Positions 43,102 through 51,676 of a DNA stretch of 64,000 nt are shown here, piece after piece. Source of the DNA: Chryseobacterium gleum (GTDB lineage: Bacteria; Bacteroidota; Bacteroidia; Flavobacteriales_D; Crocinitomicaceae); contig CAMDMY010000002.1 of assembly GCA_945902775.1 (NCBI GenBank), positions 23,604-87,603 on the forward strand, in the 5' to 3' direction. The first letter of the stretch is position 1. Each line of letters begins with the position of its first letter. The notes under the pieces are model-generated. The model was not told where the DNA came from, searched no databases, and saw nothing but the letters and a program-made list of their open reading frames with translations. Both the position numbers and the translations under genes were made by a program.

Positions 43102-44031
43102 ATGAATTTAAAAGAAAAGCACACCAAACTTATCAAAGATAAATCCAAAGAATTAGGTTTTTTCTTTTGCGGTATTTCGAAAGCTGATTTTTTAAATGAA
43201 GAAGCACCTAGATTAGAAAAATGGTTAACTGATAATCGAAATGGGAAAATGGATTATATGGCAAATCATTTTGATATGCGTCTAGATCCTCGTTTACTTG
43301 TCGATAATGCTAAATCTGTTGTATCACTTTTATTAAATTATTATCCATCAGAGTCACAAATTGACAATGATGCCCCTAAACTATCTAAATATGCTTATGG
43401 CGAAGATTACCATTTTGTTATAAAAGATAAATTAAAAGAACTTTTTAAGTTTATTCATCAAGAAATCGGTGAAGTAGGAGGACGCGTTTTTGTTGATTCC
43501 GCTCCAGTTATGGACAAAGTTTGGGCTAAAAAGAGTGGTTTGGGATGGATTGGAAAAAACTCTAATTTAATTCACCCTAAAAATGGTTCATTCTTTTTTA
43601 TCGCTGAATTAATTCTTGATTTGGAATTGATTCCTGATGGCCCTATGAAAGATTATTGTGGTACTTGCACTCGCTGTATTGATGCTTGTCCAACTGATGC
43701 TATAGTTGAACCATATGTTGTAGATGGATCAAAATGCATTTCTTATTTAACTATTGAATTAAAAGATCATATACTTCCAACCGAGTTCAAAGGAAAAATG
43801 GATAATTGGATGTTTGGATGCGATATTTGTCAAGATGTTTGTCCTTGGAATCGTTTTTCAAAACCTCATTCTGAAGCCAAATTTAATCCACACGATCAAT
43901 TACTTAAAATGTCTAAAGCTGATTGGCAGGACCTTTCTGAAGATATTTTCCGTGAGTTGTTTAAAAACAGTGCCGTTAAGCGTACAAAAATTTCTGGTAT
44001 ACAAAGAAATATTGACTTTTTATATTACTAA
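43102..44031 (+). CDS. queG: Epoxyqueuosine reductase
   Basis: Cobalamin- and Fe-S-dependent enzyme that reduces epoxyqueuosine to queuosine in tRNA. 309 residues, slightly short of some family members (about 380) because the C-terminal HEAT-like region is absent, as is common here. Asp132 in [14 protein letters not shown] is the likely catalytic acid, then [15 protein letters not shown]. The two 4Fe-4S clusters use [12 protein letters not shown] (186-197) and [11 protein letters not shown] (240-250). It follows ruvB by 48 bases. Confidence 0.93.
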   Translation: MNLKEKHTKLIKDKSKELGFFFCGISKADFLNEEAPRLEKWLTDNRNGKMDYMANHFDMRLDPRLLVDNAKSVVSLLLNYYPSESQIDNDAPKLSKYAYGEDYHFVIKDKLKELFKFIHQEIGEVGGRVFVDSAPVMDKVWAKKSGLGWIGKNSNLIHPKNGSFFFIAELILDLELIPDGPMKDYCGTCTRCIDACPTDAIVEPYVVDGSKCISYLTIELKDHILPTEFKGKMDNWMFGCDICQDVCPWNRFSKPHSEAKFNPHDQLLKMSKADWQDLSEDIFRELFKNSAVKRTKISGIQRNIDFLYY

Positions 44032-44114
44032 GATTTATTAGAACGATGATTTAAATCATTATCTACTTCATAGTGTAAGTTTAATTTTATAATCGAATTA
44101 AATTAATACACTTT

Positions 44115-45785
44115 ATGAAATTTTTAACTTACTTATTTCTTACTGTAATTACCCCAATTACACTAATTTCTCAAGAGCCTGGTTCTGGGCACAATTTACA
44201 TTTTGATGGTACAAATTATGTATCGATTTCCGATAATGCAACATTAGATTTACAAAATTCCTTTACAATTGAAGGCTGGATATACCCGACTGATAATTCA
44301 AATAATACAATTATAGATAAAGGGAATTATCAATATCTATTTCAAACACATCCGGATGCAACCCATTGTTTAGGATTTTACAATAACGTTATGGGTTGGA
44401 AATATTCAACAGGTACTATTCCAATAAATGAATGGAGTCATGTTGCTGTTACTTTTAACTTAGTAGCGAATGAATTGATTTTTTATTTAAATGGTAGCGT
44501 TTTATCTACTTCATCAGGTTTATCAAATCCTATTTTAGATAATGGTGATGTAAATATTGGTCGTCAAGAGCCAAGTTCTTGTCAATGTAATAATTTTAAT
44601 GGAAATCTAGATGAAATTAAAATTTGGAATACTGTATTAACTCAATCTCAAATTAGGGATGGAATGTGTTCTAAAATTACAGCTAGCAATGTTAATTATT
44701 CTAATTTATTATCTTACTGGAAATTTGATTCTTCTTCAGGTACTACACTTGTTGATTCTAAGGGAAATGGGAATGATGGTACATTGATAAATACTCCAAT
44801 TTGGAATTTATCAGGAGCTCCTATTGGTGATGCTTCAATTTGGTTAGCAGGTGTTTCTTCTGGGTCAAATATTAATTTAGCGCATTCACATGGTGATGAT
44901 TTAACTGCTACAATTACTGATGGAACAGCTGATTTATTTCAAATGTATCGTGTTGATCAGATACCAAATGATATCGTTCCTCCAGGATTGTACACTTATA
45001 TATCTAAGTTTGATTATTTTGGTGTTAAAATGTTTGGTTCAACTGGTGGTAAATATTCTATTACTTATAATTATGATGGTCATCCTGGTATTACTCCAGT
45101 CAAAGAATCTACTTTATCTATTGCAAAAAGAATCTCAAATGCAACTAATTGGTTACAAGAATTCGCTTTTACTATAGATGAAACGGCGAACACAATTGTT
45201 CTACCAAATCAAACGGGGACAGAATTTATTTTAGGAGTTAATGGTGGAGTAGCTTTACCTATAGAATTATTAAATTTTGAGGTTAAAACAAAAAGTAATT
45301 CTGAAGTAGAAATTAACTGGTCAATTTCTAAGCTAGTTGACAATGTTAAAATGAATATTGAAAAATCGAATGATGGTAAAATATGGAATTCTATTTATGA
45401 AATCGATGGGGATGGCACTTCTAATGTGTTAAAGAAATATTCATTTATTGATAGAAATCCATTTATTGGTTTTTCTTATTATAGGTTAAGACAATTTGAT
45501 ATTAATGGAAAGAATTCCTATTCAGAAATAAAATCAACTTTAATAGATATTAATAAATCAGTAACTATATTTCCAAATCCAGTAGAATCTCATTTTGTAT
45601 TTATTGGTAATTTTGAAAGTATAGATGAAGTGCAGCTATTTGATGTATATGGTCAAAATGTTACATCAAAATTGAAGGTTGTTAATTTCACTAATCAGAA
45701 AATTAATTTTGACGCATCGCTATTACCTTCTCAAATTTATACAATTCAAAATAATACTGAAGTGAAACGTTTAGTGAAGGACTAA
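44115..45785 (+). CDS. Secreted LamG-domain protein with T9SS type A sorting domain
   Basis: 556 residues. A signal peptide (1-20) is followed by a LamG/concanavalin-like domain (about 27-205): HFDGTNYVSISDNATLDLQN, FTIEGWIYPTDNS, NEWSHVAVTFNL and GNLDEIKIWNTVLTQSQIRD. Residues 230-375 form an unnamed beta-rich region, then a fibronectin-like segment (LPIELLNFEVKTKSNSEVEI). The last about 75 residues start VTIFPNPVESHFVF, typical of the T9SS type A C-terminal signal. Probably a surface carbohydrate-binding protein. It precedes the DUF1800-DUF1501 pair. Confidence 0.82.
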   Translation: MKFLTYLFLTVITPITLISQEPGSGHNLHFDGTNYVSISDNATLDLQNSFTIEGWIYPTDNSNNTIIDKGNYQYLFQTHPDATHCLGFYNNVMGWKYSTGTIPINEWSHVAVTFNLVANELIFYLNGSVLSTSSGLSNPILDNGDVNIGRQEPSSCQCNNFNGNLDEIKIWNTVLTQSQIRDGMCSKITASNVNYSNLLSYWKFDSSSGTTLVDSKGNGNDGTLINTPIWNLSGAPIGDASIWLAGVSSGSNINLAHSHGDDLTATITDGTADLFQMYRVDQIPNDIVPPGLYTYISKFDYFGVKMFGSTGGKYSITYNYDGHPGITPVKESTLSIAKRISNATNWLQEFAFTIDETANTIVLPNQTGTEFILGVNGGVALPIELLNFEVKTKSNSEVEINWSISKLVDNVKMNIEKSNDGKIWNSIYEIDGDGTSNVLKKYSFIDRNPFIGFSYYRLRQFDINGKNSYSEIKSTLIDINKSVTIFPNPVESHFVFIGNFESIDEVQLFDVYGQNVTSKLKVVNFTNQKINFDASLLPSQIYTIQNNTEVKRLVKD

Positions 45786-45850
45786 ATTTAAGAGTAAAGT
45801 ATTATTGGTTACGTTGAAAATGTGTATTTTAACCGCAAATTTTTTCAACT

Positions 45851-47464
45851 ATGAGTCCAGAACAGATTATAGATTCACCAATTTCTTTGAGTTTATTACC
45901 TTATTCAGGTAGTTGGACTTCAAAAGAAGCTGGTCATTTATTAAGAAGAACTTTATTTGGTCCTACTTTACAACAAATTCAAACATCAGTTTCAGACGGT
46001 TTAAATACGACGGTTTCAAAACTATTAACCTTATCATCTGTTTCACAACCATTATCATATCAAAATAATGAAGCAATTGCTTCGTTTGGAACAACATGGG
46101 TAAATAGCGTTTATCCCTCTGGAGATAGTCAGCCTACTGAAAATGCCAGAAATAGTTCACTAGCTGCCTGGATGATGAGTAATTTGAATAAAGAAACATA
46201 TTCTATTTCTGAAAAGATTTGTTTGTTTTGGCACAATCATTTTGCAGCTGAGAATTCATTTGATGCAAGAGCAACTTATAATTATCATAAATTAATTAGA
46301 ACACACGCTTTAGGGAATTTTAAGCAATTGGTTAAAGAAATGACAATTGATCCAAATATGTTATTATTTTTAAATGGCGTTAGTAATCAGAGGTTTAGTC
46401 CAAATGAAAATTTTGCTAGAGAATTTTTAGAATTATATACGATTGGAAAAGGACCTCAAATAGATGTTGGTGATTATACAAATTACAAAGAAAGTGATGT
46501 AGCTGCTGGTGCAAAAATATTTACTGGCTGGACTATCGATGGACTTCGAAGTACAACTTTAACTTCACCGGTTGCTGTATTTAACCCAACTTATCATGAT
46601 GTTTCTACTAAGCAATTGTCTTCCCATTTCAATAATGCAACAATTTCAAGTAATGGAATAAATGAATATGCCCAATACACCGATTTAGTTTTTCAACAAC
46701 CTGCAGTAGCAACATTTATTTGTACTAAACTTTATCGCTATTTTGTGAATTACGATATTACAACTGATGTTGAAACAAATGTAATTCCTGAAATGGCAAC
46801 TACTTTTATTTCAAATAATTATGATATTCTACCAGTTTTAGATCAATTATTTAAAAGTGAACATTTTTATGATGTATCCTTAAGAGGAACTTTAATTAAG
46901 AATCCTTTAGAATTGATTTTTTCAATGTTAAACACTTCACAATCTAAACCTAATTTTGATTTAGCAACAAATTATGAAATGTATATTAATTTATATTGGT
47001 ATTCTGGTGCCTTAGGTATGTTTTATGGAAAACCACCAAATGTAGGAGGTTGGCCAGCCTATTATCAAACACCTTCCTTTTCACAACTTTGGATTAATTC
47101 TACTTCAATCAAACAGCGTTTTGAAATAGGATATGCATTTTCTTTATATCAAGGTTTGAAAGTAAACAATCATTATTTTAAAGCGAATGCGTTGAATTTA
47201 GTAAACGGATTATCGAATCCTTCAAATGCTATCTCAGTGATTGACGATTTATGTGTTGTTTTTTTTCCAAAAGTTGTTTCTCCAACAGCGAAATTAGTTC
47301 TTAAAGGGATTTTAACGAATGGTTTACCTGATTTTGAATGGACTGTTCAATACAATGCTTATCAAGCAGATAGTTCAAATGTAACTAAATCTGACCCAGT
47401 CCGCATTCGTATTGAAAGTGTGTTGTTTCAGATTTTTCAAATGCCAGAATTCCAAACTATTTAA
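45851..47464 (+). CDS. DUF1800 domain protein
   Basis: 537 residues of the DUF1800 family: SWTSKEAGHLLRRTLFGPT near the N-terminus, NKETYSISEKICLFWHNHFA, then NENFAREFLELYTIGKG, AAGAKIFTGWTIDG and LGMFYGKPPNVGGWPAYYQT. Function unknown. There is no Sec signal peptide, although its DUF1501 partner has a Tat-like leader; co-export as a complex is conceivable but unproven. Nine bases before the DUF1501 gene, a pairing seen in many bacteria. Confidence 0.85.
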   Translation: MSPEQIIDSPISLSLLPYSGSWTSKEAGHLLRRTLFGPTLQQIQTSVSDGLNTTVSKLLTLSSVSQPLSYQNNEAIASFGTTWVNSVYPSGDSQPTENARNSSLAAWMMSNLNKETYSISEKICLFWHNHFAAENSFDARATYNYHKLIRTHALGNFKQLVKEMTIDPNMLLFLNGVSNQRFSPNENFAREFLELYTIGKGPQIDVGDYTNYKESDVAAGAKIFTGWTIDGLRSTTLTSPVAVFNPTYHDVSTKQLSSHFNNATISSNGINEYAQYTDLVFQQPAVATFICTKLYRYFVNYDITTDVETNVIPEMATTFISNNYDILPVLDQLFKSEHFYDVSLRGTLIKNPLELIFSMLNTSQSKPNFDLATNYEMYINLYWYSGALGMFYGKPPNVGGWPAYYQTPSFSQLWINSTSIKQRFEIGYAFSLYQGLKVNNHYFKANALNLVNGLSNPSNAISVIDDLCVVFFPKVVSPTAKLVLKGILTNGLPDFEWTVQYNAYQADSSNVTKSDPVRIRIESVLFQIFQMPEFQTI

Positions 47465-47473
47465 TCAAAGAAA

Positions 47474-49033
47474 ATGAAAAGAAGAGATTTCGTTAAAAAT
47501 GGTTTCTTGGCTTCGGTAGCTACTCCATTTATCATAAAGGATTTAAAGTTTCAGGCTTTGGGTAAACCGTTATTTTCTCCAGAAAAAAGCGCTGAAGATA
47601 AAGTATTGGTTATCATAAAATTGGGAGGAGGAAACGACGGATTAAATACGATAATTCCTATGGATCAATTTGATCATTTAGTGATTCAGCGTCCCAATAT
47701 TATTCTACCAAAAGCAAATATACTATCAATAAATACGAATATTGGAATGCATCCATCGTTAACTGGTTTAAAATCGCTTTTTGATGATGGAAAAATGTCG
47801 ATCATTCAAAATGTAGGCTATCCTGAACAAAATAGATCTCATTTTAGATCTACTGATATTTGGAATACAGGATTAATGGATCCAAGTGCTTCAACTGGTT
47901 GGTTAGGTAGAAATTTTGATAATCATTACCCTAATTTTCCGGCTGATTATCCAAATAACACGTATACTGATCCATTTGCAATAAGTATCGGTTCTCAAGT
48001 TTCAGCAACTTGTCAGGGATTACGTGGAAATTTCTCTCATTGTGTAGATAATCCGAATGACACATTTAATTTGGCTCAAAATACGGTTGTAAATGATGGG
48101 ACGTATTTTGGTTCTCATATGGAATTTTTGAACACTATTATTGAGCAAACGAATGTTTATGGGGCTAAAGTTACAGCTGCAATCAATGCTGTTTCTGATT
48201 CTAATTTATCCACTTTTGATACTTCTAATGACATAGCTGTTCAACTTCGATATGTCGCGAAAATGATAAAGGGTGGATTAAAATCGAAAGTCTATATTTT
48301 GAATTTAGATGGTTTTGATACGCATGATTCTCAAGTAAGTAAAACGGATGTTAAATTAGGAAATCACAGTGATTTATTAAAAACAGTTTCAGATGCTTTA
48401 AAAGTTTTTCACGATGATTTAACTACTTTAAATATTGATAATCGAGTAGCAGGAATGACGTATTCTGAATTTGGTAGACAAATAGCATCAAATGCTAGTT
48501 TAGGAACAGACCACGGTGATGCTGCACCTTTGTTTTTATTTGGAACTTGTGTAGGACAACAAATAGTAGGACCAAATCCAGTAATTAGTGATCAGATTGT
48601 AGATCAAGCAGGAGTTCCAATGCAAATAGATTTTAGAAATGTTTACGCTTCTATTTTAAAAAATTGGTTCGAAATTTCAGAAACGGATGTACAAGCTTTA
48701 TTTGAGCATCAGGTAATATTCTATAATTTCCTAAATGGATGCGCGGCCGGAATTGAAGAAATAGCACCTTCATCAACGACTTCTTTACTATATCCAAATC
48801 CAGCTTCTTCTATTACTACCGTTCGATTTGAATCTCAAACTGAATGGGTGAAAGTCGAATTAATTGACTTTTCAGGAAAAACAATATCTCTTATTTATGA
48901 TGGAAATCTTGTTTCTCAATCTCATCAAATTTCAATTGATTTATCAGATGTTGCAAATGGAGAATACATAGTTTCAATTAAAAAGTCATCTGGTTATGAA
49001 TCGTTGAAATTAATAAAGGTTAAATCTTTGTAA
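47474..49033 (+). CDS. DUF1501 domain protein with Tat-like leader and T9SS type A sorting domain
   Basis: 519 residues. The leader MKRRDFVKNGFLASVATPF is Tat-like. The DUF1501 body (alkaline-phosphatase/sulfatase-like fold) shows LVIIKLGGGNDGLNTIIPMD, NRSHFRSTDIWNTG, GWLGRNFDNHY, LDGFDTHDSQV and MTYSEFGRQIASNASLGTDH with GDAAPLFLFG. Around residue 437 a second module starts (TTSLLYPNPASSITTVRFES), a T9SS type A C-terminal domain. So the protein probably crosses the inner membrane folded, then the outer membrane by T9SS. Enzymatic activity unknown. Confidence 0.85.
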   Translation: MKRRDFVKNGFLASVATPFIIKDLKFQALGKPLFSPEKSAEDKVLVIIKLGGGNDGLNTIIPMDQFDHLVIQRPNIILPKANILSINTNIGMHPSLTGLKSLFDDGKMSIIQNVGYPEQNRSHFRSTDIWNTGLMDPSASTGWLGRNFDNHYPNFPADYPNNTYTDPFAISIGSQVSATCQGLRGNFSHCVDNPNDTFNLAQNTVVNDGTYFGSHMEFLNTIIEQTNVYGAKVTAAINAVSDSNLSTFDTSNDIAVQLRYVAKMIKGGLKSKVYILNLDGFDTHDSQVSKTDVKLGNHSDLLKTVSDALKVFHDDLTTLNIDNRVAGMTYSEFGRQIASNASLGTDHGDAAPLFLFGTCVGQQIVGPNPVISDQIVDQAGVPMQIDFRNVYASILKNWFEISETDVQALFEHQVIFYNFLNGCAAGIEEIAPSSTTSLLYPNPASSITTVRFESQTEWVKVELIDFSGKTISLIYDGNLVSQSHQISIDLSDVANGEYIVSIKKSSGYESLKLIKVKSL

Positions 49034-49103
49034 TTGAAATAGATTGTACATTAAATTGTCTTTAAATCTTTGTATTCTGACTTTTTATCTAAAAAGACTT
49101 TGC

Positions 49104-49111
49104 TATCTTTG
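49104..49111 (+). promoter_or_regulatory. -7 box of the 49.1 kb lipoprotein gene
   Basis: TATCTTTG matches TAnnTTTG, ending 29 bases before the ATG at 49141. No convincing -33 element. Confidence 0.5.
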
Positions 49112-49140
49112 CGAACTCAATAATTAGAAAATAATTACGT

Positions 49141-49668
49141 ATGAAAATAATTGCATTTTTAACCCTTGGTTTAATTTTATTTAGTTGTGGAACAAAGGTT
49201 GCCGTAACAGATGAATTAAAAGATGAATATGACTTAACAGAGAAGAATATGAAAATAGTTCAGTTCTACACTTCTCAAACTATAATTTTACAAAGAAGTA
49301 AAACTTCAGGTTCTCAAGGTGCTTCTGATGGTAAATTAGTTACAAGTAAAAATAACGATTTAGATAGAATTATTATCCCTTCAAATACGAAGTGCGTTTT
49401 TGATAGCTATGGTTCTAATGGCGAAGTATTTATTCGTTTCGAAGTTGGTGTTGGGAAAACATTGAAATTTGCAGTTAGACAAGGTCAATCTAGTGGAAAA
49501 TATTATTTAGTAGCTAATTGGAAACCAGATTTAGGAGGAGAGATTTCATACGGTAATGAAACATATTTTGCAACACAAGAAAGTGGTTCTGCTTATTTAA
49601 TGGTTGTACTTAAAAAACTAAACAAAACAAGAAGAAAAGACAGAGTTGTTAAAGGAATGAAAGTATAA
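49141..49668 (+). CDS. Hypothetical lipoprotein
   Basis: 175 residues with a lipoprotein signal (KIIAFLTLGLILFSC, Cys16). The mature protein is beta-rich: FYTSQTIILQRSKTS, GEVFIRFEVGVGKTLKFAVR, KYYLVANWKPDLGGEISYG, and ends in a basic LNKTRRKDRVVKGMKV. No family recognised. It is monocistronic, between its own promoter and a hairpin terminator. Confidence 0.7.
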   Translation: MKIIAFLTLGLILFSCGTKVAVTDELKDEYDLTEKNMKIVQFYTSQTIILQRSKTSGSQGASDGKLVTSKNNDLDRIIIPSNTKCVFDSYGSNGEVFIRFEVGVGKTLKFAVRQGQSSGKYYLVANWKPDLGGEISYGNETYFATQESGSAYLMVVLKKLNKTRRKDRVVKGMKV

Positions 49669-49671
49669 ATA

Positions 49672-49765
49672 AGATTGAGGTTAAGATAAAGGTTGAGTTT
49701 AAGAGATCTCAACCTTATCTTTTCTCACTCTAAGCACCAATCTCAACCTTAACATCAATCTAAAT
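49672..49765. repeat. Degenerate ctcaacctt/aaggttgag repeats
   Basis: Variants of attgaggtt, aaggttgag, ctcaacctt, and atctcaaccttaac crowd this interval on both strands. A related run lies at 60752-60794. They look like a low-complexity intergenic repeat. Confidence 0.5.
49683..49725 (+). terminator. Terminator hairpin after the 49.1 kb lipoprotein gene
   Basis: aagataaaggttgag (49683-49697) and ctcaaccttatctt (49708-49721) pair over 14 bp with a one-base bulge and a 10-nt loop, followed by a short T-rich tail. It is built from the ctcaacctt-type repeats seen nearby. Confidence 0.65.
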
Positions 49766-49768
49766 CAC

Positions 49769-49776
49769 TATCTTTG
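49769..49776 (+). promoter_or_regulatory. -7 box of lysS
   Basis: TATCTTTG matches TAnnTTTG, ending 19 bases before the ATG at 49796. No clear -33 element. Confidence 0.55.
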
Positions 49777-49795
49777 CGCTTTCAAAAAAAATAAA

Positions 49796-51505
49796 ATGAG
49801 TATAGAACTTTCTGATCAAGAAATTCAACGCCGTGAATCGTTGAAAAAATTGCGTGATTTAGGTATTGAGCCTTATCCTGCTGATTTATATCCTGTAACA
49901 AATTATGCTTCTGACATAAAGAACGAATTTGAGGATGGGAAGAAGGTGTGCATTGCAGGTAGATTAATGAGTCAACGTGTAATGGGGAAAGCTTCATTTG
50001 CCGAAATTTTAGACTCTACAGGTCGTATTCAAGTATATTTTAACCGTGACGAAATTTGTCCGGGAGAAGATAAAACATTATACAATGATGTTTTCAAAAA
50101 ATTATTAGACTTAGGTGATTTTATTGGAATTAAGGGATATTTATTTACAACACAAGTAGGTGAAATTTCAGTTCACGTTGAAGAATTTACGTTGTTAAGT
50201 AAAGCCTTGAAACCATTGCCATTACCAAAAACAGATAACGAAGGAAAAGTACACGATGCGTTTACTGATCCTGAATTAAGATACCGTCAACGTTATGCCG
50301 ATTTAATTGTAAATCCACATGTAAAAGAGACGTTTATAAAACGTTCAAAAGTGATTTCAACGATGCGTAATTTCTTTAACGAGAAAGGGTATATGGAAGT
50401 TGAAACGCCGATTTTACAGCCAATTCCTGGTGGAGCAACTGCTCGTCCTTTTATGACACATCACAATGCTTTAGATGTTCCATTGTATTTGAGAGTAGCG
50501 AATGAGTTATACTTAAAACGTCTTATCGTAGGTGGTTTTGAAGGTGTTTACGAATTCGCCAAAGACTTCAGAAATGAAGGGATGGATAGAACGCACAACC
50601 CTGAATTTACAGTAATGGAAATCTATGTAGCTTACAAAGATTACAACTGGATGATGGATTTCACAGAGCAAATGATTGAAAAAGTTGCTTTAGAAGTTAC
50701 AGGAAATTCAGAAGTTACTGTAGGTGAAAATAAAATTTCATTAAAAGCACCTTTCAAGCGTGTTACAATGCGTGATTCTATTATAGAGTTTACTGGTTTT
50801 GACATCAATGGTAAAACGGAAGAAGAATTACACGAAGCTTGTAAATCGTTAGGAATTCCTACAGATCCAACAATGGGGAAAGGGAAATTAATCGATGAAA
50901 TTTTCGGTGAAAAATGTGAAGGGAATTATATTCAACCAACATTTATTACGGATTATCCAATCGAAATGTCTCCTTTGTGTAAACGTCACAGAGAAAATCC
51001 TGAATTGACAGAACGTTTCGAATTAATGGTGAACGGAAAAGAAATAGCAAATGCTTATTCTGAATTAAATGATCCAATTGATCAACGTGAGCGTTTTGAA
51101 GAACAAATGAGATTGTCTGAAAAAGGAGATGATGAAGCGATGTTTATCGACCAAGATTTCTTACGTTCGTTAGAATACGGTATGCCTCCAACATCAGGTA
51201 TGGGTATTGGAATTGATCGTTTAGTAATGTTGATGACGAATAATTCTTCAATTCAAGAAGTATTGTTTTTCCCTCAAATGAGACCTGAAAAATTCAATAC
51301 TGGACCTGATTTAGAGTCGTTTAAAAAGATTGGCGTACCAAAGGAATGGGCTGAATATGTTGTGAAAGCAGGTTATACATCAGCTGACGATTTATTACAA
51401 GCAAAACCTACTGCTGTACATCAACAACTGAATGGTTACAGAAAGAAAAATAAATTAGAAATCGAAGCATTACAATTAGACGAAGTTCAAGCTTGGTTTA
51501 ATTAA
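49796..51505 (+). CDS. lysS: Lysyl-tRNA synthetase, class II
   Basis: 569 residues. An OB-fold anticodon-binding domain ([20 protein letters not shown], near 44-63) is followed by the class II catalytic core: motif 1 region FLRV-like [20 protein letters not shown], motif 2 [19 protein letters not shown], and motif 3 [15 protein letters not shown]. About 70 residues extend beyond the core ([20 protein letters not shown] and following), with a helix-hairpin-helix look; this extra length occurs in other Bacteroidota LysRS as far as I know. It charges tRNA-Lys and is essential. Confidence 0.95.
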   Translation: MSIELSDQEIQRRESLKKLRDLGIEPYPADLYPVTNYASDIKNEFEDGKKVCIAGRLMSQRVMGKASFAEILDSTGRIQVYFNRDEICPGEDKTLYNDVFKKLLDLGDFIGIKGYLFTTQVGEISVHVEEFTLLSKALKPLPLPKTDNEGKVHDAFTDPELRYRQRYADLIVNPHVKETFIKRSKVISTMRNFFNEKGYMEVETPILQPIPGGATARPFMTHHNALDVPLYLRVANELYLKRLIVGGFEGVYEFAKDFRNEGMDRTHNPEFTVMEIYVAYKDYNWMMDFTEQMIEKVALEVTGNSEVTVGENKISLKAPFKRVTMRDSIIEFTGFDINGKTEEELHEACKSLGIPTDPTMGKGKLIDEIFGEKCEGNYIQPTFITDYPIEMSPLCKRHRENPELTERFELMVNGKEIANAYSELNDPIDQRERFEEQMRLSEKGDDEAMFIDQDFLRSLEYGMPPTSGMGIGIDRLVMLMTNNSSIQEVLFFPQMRPEKFNTGPDLESFKKIGVPKEWAEYVVKAGYTSADDLLQAKPTAVHQQLNGYRKKNKLEIEALQLDEVQAWFN

Positions 51506-51528
51506 AAATAGATTAAATTTTTGTTGAT

Positions 51529-51555
51529 GGGACGTAATTTTTACGTCCCTTTTTT
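51529..51555 (+). terminator. Rho-independent terminator of lysS
   Basis: gggacgtaa (51529-51537) and ttacgtccc (51541-51549) form a perfect 9-bp stem with a 3-nt loop followed by six T residues. Confidence 0.93.
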
Positions 51556-51627
51556 CATTTATAGAAACTATTTTAAGTGTTAAAAAATCACAACGAATTA
51601 ATTTCACAAAATAAATGAAATAGATTG

Positions 51628-51659
51628 TTTGTTTTACCTAACAAAAATCAATATTTTTG
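51628..51659 (+). promoter_or_regulatory. Promoter of dxs
   Basis: TTTG (51628-51631), a 20-nt spacer and TATTTTTG (51652-51659) match the Bacteroidota consensus closely. The ATG at 51677 lies 18 bases after the -7 box. The TTG at 51629 that could extend the reading frame is the -33 element itself. Confidence 0.8.
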
Positions 51660-51676
51660 TTATTCAACTGAATTTT

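Noticed and set aside
44046..44059. 14-bp perfect palindrome atgatttaaatcat before the LamG gene
   Set aside because: AT-only core and single copy; too likely by chance in AT-rich DNA to call an operator.
49081..49096. Hairpin ctttttatctaaaaag upstream of the 49.1 kb lipoprotein gene
   Set aside because: Only A/T plus one terminal G-C pair; sits where a -33 element would be and is not a stable structure.
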